Below, piece by piece: positions 1 to 7,868 of a stretch of 35,172 nt of DNA; the first letter of the stretch is position 1; every line of letters begins with the position of its first letter. This stretch comes from CAZMCT01 sp964564785 (GTDB lineage: Bacteria > Planctomycetota > Phycisphaerae > UBA1845 > Fen-1342): the NCBI GenBank assembly GCA_964564785.1, contig CAZMCT010000025.1, positions 1-35,172 of the forward strand. Direction: 5' to 3'. The notes beneath the pieces are model-generated. The model saw only the letters and a list, made by a program, of their open reading frames with translations. It was not told where the DNA came from and made no database searches. The position numbers and the translations under genes were made by a program.

Positions 1-68
1 GGCGGCCACCGCCGGCTGCGGTGCCGCCGCCCGATTGCCTTCTGCCGAGACGACTGCGCCGCTCAGGC

Positions 69-254
69 CTACTGTACGTCAGACCCGTCGCCGACCGGCA
101 TCTGCTCGGAGAGCGTGTTGAACGTGCTCTTCAGGGCACTGCCGAGGGCCGTGATCGCCGCGATGCAGGCCACAATAATCAGCGCGAGCATCACCGCGTA
201 CTCGGTCGCGGTCGGGCCGTCCTCGTTCACCAGAAACTGACGAATGCGATTCAT
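69..254 (-). CDS. Flp/Fap-type pilin subunit
   Basis: This 61-residue protein looks like a class III (Flp, type IVb) pilin, the structural subunit of Tad pili used for surface attachment. A short N-terminal part (MNRIRQFLVNEDGPTATEYA) is followed by one long hydrophobic helix at about residues 20-43. The G-x-TATEYA segment with Glu before Tyr is the typical Flp prepilin-peptidase and processing region. Length agrees with the family (about 50-70 residues). The ATG at 254 is supported by a purine-rich ribosome binding site (AGGAAAGG) just upstream. No other tad/cpa gene is inside the window. Since transcription runs leftward, the assembly genes could lie beyond the left edge, which is inference. 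It lies 352 bp downstream of aroDE on the same strand and may have its own promoter. Confidence 0.88.
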   Translation of the reverse strand: MNRIRQFLVNEDGPTATEYAVMLALIIVACIAAITALGSALKSTFNTLSEQMPVGDGSDVQ

Positions 255-606
255 GACCTTTCCTTTCGCGATTACCGGCCCCAGCCCCGGGGCCGCTTAG
301 CGTTCGCGCATCCCTGCGACCCGTCTCTTCCACCACTCCGGAGAGCACGCACACCGCTCTTCGTGCCACGTGCCCTCTGGAACTGCTCTCGTGTCCGAAA
401 ACCGGCGGGATTTTGCCGGCTCGACCCCGCCAGCCCACGCCGACAAGGGTCATGGGGAGTGTTCCAAACGCGCACCGCGGAAGCAAATCTTGCGCGCAAA
501 AACCCCCCCCCGCGCTCGCCGGCCGGAGGTCGGCCGCCCCCCCGCGGCGCCGCGTCCCGGAATACGACGCGTCCACCGCCTTGCCGCAGCCCGCCGTCCG
601 GGAGCT
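255..606. other. Gene-free interval between flp and aroDE
   Basis: This 352-bp stretch separates the aroDE stop from the flp start on the minus strand. It holds a run of nine C (503-511) and a run of seven C near 538-544, read as G runs on the minus strand, and the flp ribosome binding site at its left end. Longer open frames here have no recognisable protein character. On the minus strand GGAAC is followed 16 bases later by GTC, which resembles an ECF sigma promoter, but the match is too short to assert. No clear terminator was seen after aroDE. Confidence 0.5.
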
Positions 607-2136
607 TCAGGCGCCCAGAGCCGCTCGCATCCTGCCTTGCGGCGGGTCGGCACCGTGCCAGCGCCGAAACTGCTCCTCGGCCTGCCCGATAAACATCGCC
701 ACGCCATCAACGACTTCACAGCCCCGGGCGCGGGCAATCCGCAGCAGACACGTCTCGGCCGGCCGGTAAATGGTGTCGAATACGAGCATCCCCGGATGCA
801 GCGCCGCCTCGGGCAGTGGGCTTTCGTCGACCGCCGGCCACATTCCGACCGCCGTGCAATTGAACAGCATTTCGGCGGCGTGCGCTTGCCGCTGATCCCA
901 CGGCCGCCAGTCGCAGCGCATCTCCTGCGCCAGTTGGGCGGCGCGGGCGGCGGAGCGATTGTAGATCGTGACGGGGCAGGCGAGATCGGCCAGGGCGGCC
1001 AGGACGGCGCGTGCGGCCCCGCCGGCGCCGAGCACGGCGGCGGGCCGGCCGCGGAGGTGCTCGAGGCCGCCGGGGGACGCGCGCAGCGCGGCAAGCACGC
1101 CGGCGACGTCGGTGTTGTCGCCGGACCACGTGCCGTCGGCGTCGCGGATGAGCGTGTTCACGGCGGCGCAGCGGTACGCGCGGGGCGTGCACGTGTGGCC
1201 GTGCTCGAGCAGCCAGCGGAACGCGTGCTCCTTGTGTGGGATGGTCACGCTGAGTCCGCGCAGCGCCCGGGCGGGGTCGACGTCGGCCGCGTGCATGAAG
1301 CGGGCGAAATCGCCACTGCCGGGCGCAACGGGCAGCGGCAGATAGACCGCATCGATGTGGGCGGCGGCGAGCGCAGCATTGTGGATCAGCGGGCTTTGCG
1401 AGTGCGCGACGGGCCAGCCGACCACGCCGTAGACGCGTGTGTCGGGTCCGAGCGCGTCCCAGCGATACACGCTGCGCAGCTCGGCCAGCGTGGGCTGGCC
1501 GGGGGCGGAACCGTGCCGGGGGTCGAGGGCGGCAAAGGTGAGAAACGCGCCGCACGAACGGGCCAGGACGCGCGTGGCCAGCCCGGCCTCGCCCATGGCC
1601 AGCAGGATCGTGGGGCGGGTGGCCGCGCGGCGTCGCAGCTCGGACAGCACGCGCAGCGCGTCGGCCGCGTCGTGGGCGGTGAAGACCGCCTTCAGGATGT
1701 CGGCGGGCGTGTCGGCAAGCAGGTCGCAGACGGCGGCGAGGTCGGTCGGCGTGGTGCCGAGGTCGTGGTGCGAGAGGATGAGCTGCGGGCGTGCGGGAAG
1801 TGCGGCGAGGGCGGCCCGGAGCTGCGCGTCGGCCCGCCAGGTGGCCAGCTCGACGTCGAGGTAATCGGGCCGCTCCGCCGCCAGCCGCAGCAGCGTCTCA
1901 ACCCGGGCCGGCTCGCCGGCGGTCCACGCGCCGCCCTCGGCCGCGGAGCGGACCGTAAGGATCAGCGGCAGCGGGCGGTGGCCGCGTAGCACGGCCGTCA
2001 CGGCCTGGACATCGCGAATGAGATCGACGCGCAGCTCGGCAAGGTCGGCGCCGGCGGCGCGGGCGGCCGCGAGCTGTTCGCGGAGCGACGGTCGCCCGGA
2101 GATGATCGGCACGGCAATTCGCGTCGGCGAAGTCAT
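607..2136 (-). CDS. aroDE: Bifunctional 3-dehydroquinate dehydratase (type I) / shikimate dehydrogenase
   Basis: The protein has 509 residues and two fused enzymes of the shikimate pathway, carrying out dehydration of 3-dehydroquinate and then NADPH reduction of 3-dehydroshikimate. The N-terminal half (about 1-225) is a type I dehydroquinase. It has an ELRVDLI strand, the catalytic His region LILSHHDL, and the Schiff-base Lys in ADILKAVF. The C-terminal half (about 235-509) is AroE. It has the substrate loop GWPVAHSQSPLIHN, the catalytic Lys in VTIPHKEH, the GDNTDVAG motif, a GAGGAARA nucleotide-binding loop and YNRS for NADP choice. The same fusion occurs in plants, Chlamydiae and planctomycetes. 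The start at 2136 gives the usual IAVPIISG first strand, with only a weak ribosome binding site. It lies 67 bp downstream of the receiver-XRE gene on the same strand, so the two may be cotranscribed. All main catalytic motifs look intact. Confidence 0.95.
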   Translation of the reverse strand: MTSPTRIAVPIISGRPSLREQLAAARAAGADLAELRVDLIRDVQAVTAVLRGHRPLPLILTVRSAAEGGAWTAGEPARVETLLRLAAERPDYLDVELATWRADAQLRAALAALPARPQLILSHHDLGTTPTDLAAVCDLLADTPADILKAVFTAHDAADALRVLSELRRRAATRPTILLAMGEAGLATRVLARSCGAFLTFAALDPRHGSAPGQPTLAELRSVYRWDALGPDTRVYGVVGWPVAHSQSPLIHNAALAAAHIDAVYLPLPVAPGSGDFARFMHAADVDPARALRGLSVTIPHKEHAFRWLLEHGHTCTPRAYRCAAVNTLIRDADGTWSGDNTDVAGVLAALRASPGGLEHLRGRPAAVLGAGGAARAVLAALADLACPVTIYNRSAARAAQLAQEMRCDWRPWDQRQAHAAEMLFNCTAVGMWPAVDESPLPEAALHPGMLVFDTIYRPAETCLLRIARARGCEVVDGVAMFIGQAEEQFRRWHGADPPQGRMRAALGA

Positions 2137-2203
2137 GAGCTCACCACTGAAGGCCGGGCGGTGGTATGTTGCGTGCCGGCGGCCGGTTCCGCGCCGCCAC
2201 GTG

Positions 2204-2809
2204 TCAGAGCTCCGCGAGGAGCCGCTGGAGCGGGACGCCGAGTGCGGCGCAGATCCGCGCCAGGCCCCACGCGGACGTGCCGCTCTTGCCGAGCTCGATC
2301 TGCGACAGCTGGGCGACCGTCAGGCCGCAGCTCTCGGACAGTTGTGCCAGGGTGCGCTCCGACTGGATGCGCAGGGTTCGAATCCGGATTCCGAGGCGGC
2401 GGTTGAATTCCGGCTCGCTGCGCACCAGGACGCCCGTGGCCGCGAGCTGCCGCTCGAGCGCGACGCGCAGCGCCTCCTGCTGCACGGGCTTCTCGAGCAG
2501 GTCGGCGGCGCCGGCCCGGACGGCAGCGATGATCTGGCGCGGCTCGGGAAAGGCGGCCAGCGCGATCAACCGCATGGCGGGGGCTGCGGCGTGCAGCGCC
2601 GCGATCAGCTCGATCCCGTCGGCGTCGGCGAGGCGCAGGTCGACCAGCGCGAGCTGAGCGGGGGCGCGGCGGGCGTGTTCGAGTCCCTCGGCCGCCCGCG
2701 TGAACGTCACCACGTCGCAGGCCGCGTCGCGCAGCCAGCCGGCCAGTCGGCGGCCGACGGCCTCCTCGTCGTCGATCACGAGCACGCGGACGGGGATCAG
2801 GCGCAACAT
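2204..2809 (-). CDS. Response regulator with C-terminal XRE-type helix-turn-helix
   Basis: This 201-residue protein joins a two-component receiver to a Cro/C1 (XRE) DNA-binding domain. The receiver spans about 5-125. It has the acidic pair D13-D14, the phospho-acceptor D57 (LALVDLR) and the conserved Lys107 in LLEKPV. The Ser/Thr normally found at the end of strand 4 is Ala85 (LIALAAF), so signalling may be weakened or altered. The C-terminal part (about 143-201) reads as a classic XRE domain: RTLAQLSESCGLTVAQLSQIE is the helix-turn-helix, followed by GLARICAALGVPLQRLL. The frame stays open upstream of 2809, but ATG 2809 starts directly at the receiver and fits best. No histidine kinase is in the window, so the partner and target genes are unknown. 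It is divergent from the secreted coiled-coil gene at 2999. Confidence 0.85.
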   Translation of the reverse strand: MLRLIPVRVLVIDDEEAVGRRLAGWLRDAACDVVTFTRAAEGLEHARRAPAQLALVDLRLADADGIELIAALHAAAPAMRLIALAAFPEPRQIIAAVRAGAADLLEKPVQQEALRVALERQLAATGVLVRSEPEFNRRLGIRIRTLRIQSERTLAQLSESCGLTVAQLSQIELGKSGTSAWGLARICAALGVPLQRLLAEL

Positions 2810-2998
2810 GTGTGTTATTGTGCCCGTGTGGGGGCCGATTTCCAGCCGCCGCGGCCGGGAGCCGAGTCGTGTGTAAAAATGTCCGATCGGGTGGTCGCGG
2901 CCCGCGGGCACTGGACAATGGACGGGTCGGCCCGCAAAGTGCGTGCGGGGGAGTTGGGGTGGTAGCCGGTACGGGACCGCCCGCACGGAGATCCGACG

Positions 2999-4126
2999 AT
3001 GCGTCTCGGGAGAGTGTGCTGCTGGGTATGGCTGGTGGCGCTGGCGGGGGTCGCGTGCGCGCAGCCGCGGGGTGAGCCTCGGCCGACGGACAGTCCGGTG
3101 TTGTTCTTCACCCCGCGGATCGTGGACCTGTTCATCAACCGCATTACGGACGAGATGTCCAAGCTGTACGGGTTCGACGAGGAGCAGTTGTGGAGCACGC
3201 GCGAGGCGATCAAGAACCGCTTCCCGGCCTGGGTTGAGCAGCATCAGAGCCAGATCATCGAGCTGACCAACGAGTACCTCGAGTACACGATGGGCGACGA
3301 GCCGCCCACGCCGGCGCAAGTCGCCGACTGGACGCAGCGGGCTCGCCCGCTGTTCGATCAGGGGTTTGCGTTGATCGACGAAACCGCCGAAGAAATGCGG
3401 TCCTTCATGACCGACGAGCAGCAGGTGCTGCTGGACGGGCAGTTGGCGATGTTCAACGTCGTGCGCGGGCACATGCAGCGCCGGCTGGACAACTGGCAAG
3501 GAGGCGGCTTCGACCCCGAGTCCGACTGGCCGCGGGGCACCGAGTTCCAGCGCCGCGAGCGCGAGCGGCAGCAGCAGTTGGAGCAGGAGGCGATGCAGGC
3601 GCACGACGAGGCGATGGGGCTGACGCCCGAAGCCGCCGCACACAGCACCGCGGCCGGCGGCGGAGGCGCGGTCGCGGCCCCCAAGAACGCGCGTCCGGCC
3701 AGCGCGCCGGCGGTCCGCAAGGACGAGTGGACGCAGTACGTGGAGAACTTCATCCGGCGCTACCAGCTCGATGACGCGCAGCAAGCGCGGGCCCGCAGTT
3801 ATCTCGACAGCGCGATGCAGAATCGCGAACGTTACCTGCGGCGGAAGATCGACACCATCAACACGCTCGAGCAGCGGCTCAAGACCGCCAAGTCGGACGC
3901 CGACCGTAAGCAGGTCCAGGACGAGCTCGAGAAGGTCCAGCAGCCGCTGGAGCGCTACTTCAGCGAGCTCAAGAACAAGCTCGACACGCTGCCGACGCGC
4001 AAGCAGCGGGCGGCGGCAGCCGAAAGCGACCTGAAGCGGCTGGGCGACTCGCCGGCCTCGAAAACCGAAAGCGACGCTCGGCCAAGGGCGGACCGGCCCG
4101 TCGGCGAGAAGCCCGTCAAGCCGTAG
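2999..4126 (+). CDS. Secreted coiled-coil protein of unknown function
   Basis: I do not recognise a named family. The 375-residue product starts with a signal peptide (about 1-21; positive MRLGR, a hydrophobic stretch and an AGVACA cleavage region). The mature protein is highly charged and mostly helical. A first helical domain covers about 30-165 (DLFINRITDEMSKLYGF onward). A low-complexity Ala/Gly linker follows at about 205-235. A second coiled coil lies at about 240-350, rich in Arg, Lys, Glu and Gln, with DELEKVQQPLERYFSELKNK typical. The C-terminus is disordered and rich in Lys, Pro and Arg. It is probably periplasmic or exported. The gene is followed immediately by a roughly 99-bp palindromic element and then a glycosyltransferase gene on the same strand. 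Confidence 0.75.
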   Translation: MRLGRVCCWVWLVALAGVACAQPRGEPRPTDSPVLFFTPRIVDLFINRITDEMSKLYGFDEEQLWSTREAIKNRFPAWVEQHQSQIIELTNEYLEYTMGDEPPTPAQVADWTQRARPLFDQGFALIDETAEEMRSFMTDEQQVLLDGQLAMFNVVRGHMQRRLDNWQGGGFDPESDWPRGTEFQRRERERQQQLEQEAMQAHDEAMGLTPEAAAHSTAAGGGGAVAAPKNARPASAPAVRKDEWTQYVENFIRRYQLDDAQQARARSYLDSAMQNRERYLRRKIDTINTLEQRLKTAKSDADRKQVQDELEKVQQPLERYFSELKNKLDTLPTRKQRAAAAESDLKRLGDSPASKTESDARPRADRPVGEKPVKP

Positions 4127-4225
4127 CAGCCCGTTGAAAACGGGGAAAGGCAGCGCGGGCGTCGCTGTTGTCGCCACCGTGCTGGCGGGTTGGAGCGGAG
4201 CCGGCTCCCTTGCTCGACGGGCGGT
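4127..4225 (+). repeat. Stop-abutting ~100-bp palindromic element, copy 1
   Basis: The element begins at the first base after the TAG stop of the preceding gene with CAGCCCGTTGAAAACGGGG and ends near 4225 with CTCGACGGGCGGT. The two ends are inverted copies of each other (CAGCCCGTTGA against TCGACGGGC-G). Length is about 99 bp. Related copies are at 5991-6089, 17231-17345 and, on the opposite strand, 31831-31930. It creates an open frame that wrongly extends the downstream glycosyltransferase upstream. Confidence 0.65.
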
Positions 4226-4406
4226 CAGCGGACGGGGGAGCGGACGCCGCCGTGCGCGTGGGGGGAGGTATCACCCGGCGTCGGGCGGGGGGCGGACCGT
4301 TGACGGCGGAGCGGATAAGCCGCAAACTGCTGCGATTGTGGGTTTGGTCGGCGGCCGCGGCCGCCGTGGTGCGCGGTCCAGATTCCGGATCCCGAGGCCT
4401 CCAGTC

Positions 4407-5990
4407 TTGCCAGCCGAGCTTGAGATTCTCTGCCTTATCCTGTTTTTGTTGCTGGTCGGTTTGCCGAGCATCTACGGTTTTCACATGTATCTGCTCATGT
4501 ACCTGGCACACCGTCGGCGCAAGAGCGTGCGGGCTCAGCAGCGGGTACTGATCGAGCGTTACCAGCGTGAGACACCGGAGTCGGCGTGGCCGACGGTGAC
4601 GACGCAGCTTCCGCTGTACAACGAGGTCACGGTCGCGCGGCGGGTGATCGAGGCGGCGGCACGAATGGACTATCCGGCGGGCCGGCACGAGGTGCAGGTG
4701 CTGGACGACAGCACGGACGAGACGCGGGAGGTCGTGGATCGCACCGCGGCCGAACTGACGGCCCTGGGCTACGATGTGAAGGTCGTGCGGCGGCCGACGC
4801 GGGCGGGGTACAAGGCCGGCGCGCTGGCGGAGGGGCTGAAGACCGCCCGGGGAGAATTCGTGGCGATCTTCGACGCGGATTTCGTCCCGGACCGCGGGTT
4901 TCTGCGGCGGATGATCCCGCTGTTCAGCATCGGTCCGGACGTGTGCGTCGTCCAGGGTCGCTGGGGGCACCTGAACGCCGACGAGAGCTGGGTGACGCAG
5001 GGGCTCTCGCTGGGCCTCGACATGCACTTTGCGATCGAGCAGGCGGCCCGCAACTGGAACGGTCTGCTCATGAACTTCAACGGAACCGGCGGCATCTGGC
5101 GGCGCACGGCGATCGAGGACCCCGCCGTCGGCGGCTGGAGCGGCGACACGATCACGGAGGACTTGGACCTCTCGTACCGCGCGCAACTGGCCGGCTGGCG
5201 GATGGTCTACCACGTCGATGAGGTCTGCCCGGCGGAGATACCGGCCGACGTGACGGCACTCAAGGCTCAGCAGCGACGCTGGGCGGTAGGCATCATGCAG
5301 GTGGCCCGCAAGCTGCTGCCGGCCGTGTGGCGCAGCGGGCGGCTGAGCCTGTGGCAGAAGATCCAGGCCACGATCCACATGACGCAGTATGCGATCGCCG
5401 TGCCGATGATCCTGGTGGCGCTGGTGGGGCGGTTGCTGCCGCTGATGCTCACGGGCGAGCAGTGGCCGGCGTGGATTCAGTGGCTGTGCATGTCGTTCCT
5501 GTTCGCGGCCGTGGCGCCCTGCGTGGCGTACGTGAACGCGCGCTATGTGATCGGGGGCGGCATTCCCGGGCCGCTGCGGATTCTCAAACTGATGGTGCTC
5601 GGGCTGGGGCTGTGCGTGAACAACGGCGTGGCCGTGCTGACCGGGTTGGTGCAGCGGGGCGGCGAGTTTGTGCGCACGCCGAAGTCGGGCAGCGTCGGGC
5701 GGCCCACGCGCTCGGCGTACGCCGGCCTGCGCTCCAACTTGTGGCTCCTGGAGCTCGCGCTGGGCGTCAACTGCCTCGTACAGTGGGTGTATTTCCTGCC
5801 GCGCGACGGCATCGGTGGCGCGTTCCTGCTGCTGTACGCCATCGGACTGCTGCTCATCGGGTGGAGCAGCCGCCCGCACCGCACGCCGCAGCGCGTGGTG
5901 ACCGGCCGCGCGGTCCCGGCCGCCGCGGTCCCGCAGCTACCGCGGCGCATCGCGAGTGACGAGCCCTCGGATGTGCTGGTCACACGCTAG
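4407..5990 (+). CDS. Membrane glycosyltransferase family 2, cellulose/mannan-synthase-like
   Basis: This is a processive inner-membrane GT2 enzyme that probably polymerises a beta-linked polysaccharide from nucleotide sugars. With the proposed start it has 527 residues. A first membrane helix is at about 5-30. The catalytic domain carries LPLYNE (68), D100-D101, the metal-binding D156-A-D158, the TED triad (250-252) and QQRRW (288-292, the QxxRW motif). Four or more C-terminal membrane helices follow. The order of motifs resembles CslA/mannan synthases more than BcsA, and no PilZ domain is seen. An open frame continues upstream to 4134, but that stretch is a repeat element followed by non-protein-like Arg/Gly-rich sequence. 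The TTG at 4407 has GAGG nine bases upstream and starts directly before the first membrane helix. Substrate and product are not determined by sequence alone. Confidence 0.85.
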   Translation: MPAELEILCLILFLLLVGLPSIYGFHMYLLMYLAHRRRKSVRAQQRVLIERYQRETPESAWPTVTTQLPLYNEVTVARRVIEAAARMDYPAGRHEVQVLDDSTDETREVVDRTAAELTALGYDVKVVRRPTRAGYKAGALAEGLKTARGEFVAIFDADFVPDRGFLRRMIPLFSIGPDVCVVQGRWGHLNADESWVTQGLSLGLDMHFAIEQAARNWNGLLMNFNGTGGIWRRTAIEDPAVGGWSGDTITEDLDLSYRAQLAGWRMVYHVDEVCPAEIPADVTALKAQQRRWAVGIMQVARKLLPAVWRSGRLSLWQKIQATIHMTQYAIAVPMILVALVGRLLPLMLTGEQWPAWIQWLCMSFLFAAVAPCVAYVNARYVIGGGIPGPLRILKLMVLGLGLCVNNGVAVLTGLVQRGGEFVRTPKSGSVGRPTRSAYAGLRSNLWLLELALGVNCLVQWVYFLPRDGIGGAFLLLYAIGLLLIGWSSRPHRTPQRVVTGRAVPAAAVPQLPRRIASDEPSDVLVTR

Positions 5991-6089
5991 CAGGCCGGTA
6001 AGAGCGGGGGCTCCCTCCGCCCCAACTCCGGAACACCGTCGCACGAACAGGTACTCCCGCGGTGCCTGTCCCCGTCTTCAACGGGTCGT
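5991..6089 (+). repeat. Stop-abutting ~100-bp palindromic element, copy 2
   Basis: It starts at the first base after the TAG stop of the glycosyltransferase gene with CAGGCCGGTAAGAGCGGGGG and ends with GTCCCCGTCTTCAACGGGTC near 6089. Length is about 99 bp. The interior shares ACTCCCGCGGT with the copy at 31831-31930. It lies in the convergent gap between the glycosyltransferase and hemW. Confidence 0.6.
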
Positions 6090-6157
6090 CAGCTTGGGCC
6101 GGTTGGTGCGGGTGTGCCGCCCGTCTCCGGGCCCTGCACCTCCCCGCTCGGATCGAG

Positions 6158-7291
6158 CTATACGAAGTCTTCCATCACGCGATTGGCCAGCAACAAGCCC
6201 GCGGACGTGAGCCGAATGTGCGTCGGAGTGATCTCCAACCGACCGGCCGGAACGTGGACCGCGAGCGCATCAGCGAAGAGCAGGGTCGGGTCGCGGCCGA
6301 AGCGCGCGGCGAAGGCGGCGCGGTCGATCCCCTCGATCAGCCGCAGGTTGAGCATCGCGGTCTCGCGTGCCCGCCGCTCGGGCGGCAGCGTCTCTTCCTC
6401 GACGCGTGGCGAGCGGCCGGCCCGAATGGCTGCGACGTACGCGGACATGTCGGACACGTTCTTGTAGCGCACATCATCCACGAAGCCCGCGGCCGACGGA
6501 CCGATTCCCAAATGCGGTTCGTTTCGCCAGTAGCGGAGGTTGTGCCGGCACTCGGCCCCGTCGCGGGCGTAGTTGCTGATCTCGTACTGCCGCAGGCCGG
6601 CCGCGGCGAGCACGGAGCGCGTTCGCTCGAACATGGCGGCTTCGAGGTCCTCGTCGAGCGGCGTGACGCGGCCCGCGTCGAGCCGGGCCCGCAGCGGCGT
6701 GCCGTCCTCGTACGTCAGGCCGTAGCACGACAGGTGTTCCGGTTCGAGCTCGAGCGCGGCGGCGAGGCTGCGCTCCCAGGAGGCGAGCGACTGGCCGGGC
6801 ACACCGAAGATGAGGTCGAGCGAAATGCGCGTCAGACCGGCCGCGCGGCAGCGGGCGACGGTCTGGGCCACCTGCTCCGGGCGATGCCGGCGGTCGAGGA
6901 TGCGGAGCTCGGCCGGGTCAAACGACTGGGCGCCGATGGAAACGCGATTGACGCCGGCGGCGCGGAGCACTTGGGCAACGGCCGGGGTGACGGTGGCGGG
7001 ATTGGCCTCGACCGTAAACTCGAGCGGGGCTTCGGTTTCGGCCAGTTGCCGGGCCGCGTTCAGGAGTCGCGCGAGTTCCGCGGGGGGCAGCACGGTGGGC
7101 GTGCCGCCGCCGACGAAGATGGTGTCGAAGGGGCCGGGATGCTCGGCCGTGGCGTGGTCGAGCTCCCGCAGGAGGGCGTCGACTAGGGCGGGGACGGCGC
7201 GGCGCTCGAGGCGTTCGGAGTAGAAATCGCAGTAGCCGCACAGGGTGCGACAAAAGGGCACGTGCAGATAGAGCGAGCGGGGGACGGACAT
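6158..7291 (-). CDS. hemW: Radical SAM heme chaperone HemW (coproporphyrinogen III oxidase-like)
   Basis: This 377-residue protein is a HemW-type radical SAM protein, a cytoplasmic heme chaperone that is often mislabelled oxygen-independent coproporphyrinogen oxidase. The [4Fe-4S] cluster motif is C14-RTL-C18-GY-C21 after YLHVPF, as in HemW. It is followed by TIFVGGGTPTVL and EFTVEANPATV (SAM-binding strands), NRVSIGAQSF, and SLDLIFGVPGQ. The HemW C-terminal domain follows, with QYEISNYARDGAECRHNLRYW and the ETAMLNLRL region. Length is typical. True HemN proteins have a longer N-terminus and an additional conserved Cys (CxxxCxxCxC), and here the residue after Cys21 is Asp22-Phe, so HemW is preferred. 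ATG 7291 starts directly before the first strand and lacks a strong ribosome binding site. The gene is divergent from the FHA gene. Confidence 0.92.
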   Translation of the reverse strand: MSVPRSLYLHVPFCRTLCGYCDFYSERLERRAVPALVDALLRELDHATAEHPGPFDTIFVGGGTPTVLPPAELARLLNAARQLAETEAPLEFTVEANPATVTPAVAQVLRAAGVNRVSIGAQSFDPAELRILDRRHRPEQVAQTVARCRAAGLTRISLDLIFGVPGQSLASWERSLAAALELEPEHLSCYGLTYEDGTPLRARLDAGRVTPLDEDLEAAMFERTRSVLAAAGLRQYEISNYARDGAECRHNLRYWRNEPHLGIGPSAAGFVDDVRYKNVSDMSAYVAAIRAGRSPRVEEETLPPERRARETAMLNLRLIEGIDRAAFAARFGRDPTLLFADALAVHVPAGRLEITPTHIRLTSAGLLLANRVMEDFV

Positions 7292-7319
7292 TGTCAGGGC
7301 TCGGCTTTTCGCATAGCAT
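7291..7319 (+). promoter_or_regulatory. Candidate sigma-70 promoter for the FHA gene
   Basis: A -35 box TTGTCA (7291-7296) is separated by 17 bases from TAGCAT (7314-7319). The -35 differs from consensus at one position and the -10 at two. A start near 7327 would give a leader of about 60 bases before the FHA start codon. The -35 overlaps the start codon of hemW on the other strand. It was found by eye only. Confidence 0.45.
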
Positions 7320-7388
7320 AGCTGCGGGGCGTGCTCGCATCATGGGCGGGCCCGCCCCGTGGGGCGGTGCGAACAGAGGATGGCCGGC

Positions 7389-7841
7389 ATGAAGGTCGTG
7401 TTGGTGATGTTCAAGGACGACGAGCGGCGCGAGTTTCCGCTCTCGGAACCACAGACGATCCTCGGTCGGCGGCAGGACTGCGATCTTCGCATCCCCACCA
7501 AGGACGTCTCGCGACAGCACTGCGTGGTTTCGATCGACAAGAGCAGGGTTCTGGCCAAGGATCTGGGGAGCTCGAACGGCACGTTCGTGAACGGGAAACG
7601 GATCGCCGAAGCCGAGCTGGCCCCGGGCGACCGGTTGCGGCTCGGGCCCGTCACCTTCGTAGTGCAGATCGACGGGCAGCCCAGCGAGATCAAGCCGGAA
7701 GATGCCCGCGTGCCCGCGGCGGCGGCACCCACCGTGGGCGGGCAGAAAGTCGACGACGAACCGACGTTCGAGTTGACGGAAGAGGATTTCGATCTTGACC
7801 AGATGCTGTCGGGCCCGGACGACGAGAAGGACATGCCATAA
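7389..7841 (+). CDS. FHA-domain protein
   Basis: This 150-residue cytoplasmic protein contains a forkhead-associated domain at about 1-95, which binds phosphothreonine in partner proteins. The hallmark residues are present: G26-R27 (ILGRRQDCDL), S41 and H44 (DVSRQHCVV), and N63-G64 (SSNGTFVNGKRI). The tail (about 105-150) is acidic and probably disordered, with FELTEEDFDLDQML near the end. There are three possible starts, at 7359, 7380 and 7389. ATG 7389 is chosen because AGAGGA lies eight bases upstream and because the product begins exactly at the first strand. It is followed 27 bp later by a one-TM protein gene, so the two probably form an operon. No Ser/Thr kinase is in the window. Confidence 0.88.
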   Translation: MKVVLVMFKDDERREFPLSEPQTILGRRQDCDLRIPTKDVSRQHCVVSIDKSRVLAKDLGSSNGTFVNGKRIAEAELAPGDRLRLGPVTFVVQIDGQPSEIKPEDARVPAAAAPTVGGQKVDDEPTFELTEEDFDLDQMLSGPDDEKDMP

Positions 7842-7868
7842 CGGTCGGCCCGGACGGAGCTGGGCGCC

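Noticed and set aside
330..480. Possible ECF-type promoter GGAAC-16-GTC on the minus strand before flp
   Set aside because: The match is only eight bases in GC-rich DNA, with no sigma or anti-sigma gene nearby to support it.
503..544. Runs of nine and seven C as possible phase-variation tracts
   Set aside because: They lie in non-coding DNA, away from any start codon or promoter that could be recognised. An effect on flp expression cannot be supported.
370..1989. Long plus-strand frame opposite aroDE
   Set aside because: It is antisense to a gene with intact catalytic motifs and has a random Gly/Arg/Ala-rich composition without a recognisable domain.
4116..5879. Long minus-strand frame opposite the GT2 gene, rich in His, Arg and Gln
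   Set aside because: It is a codon-position shadow of the glycosyltransferase gene. No domain or ribosome binding site was seen.
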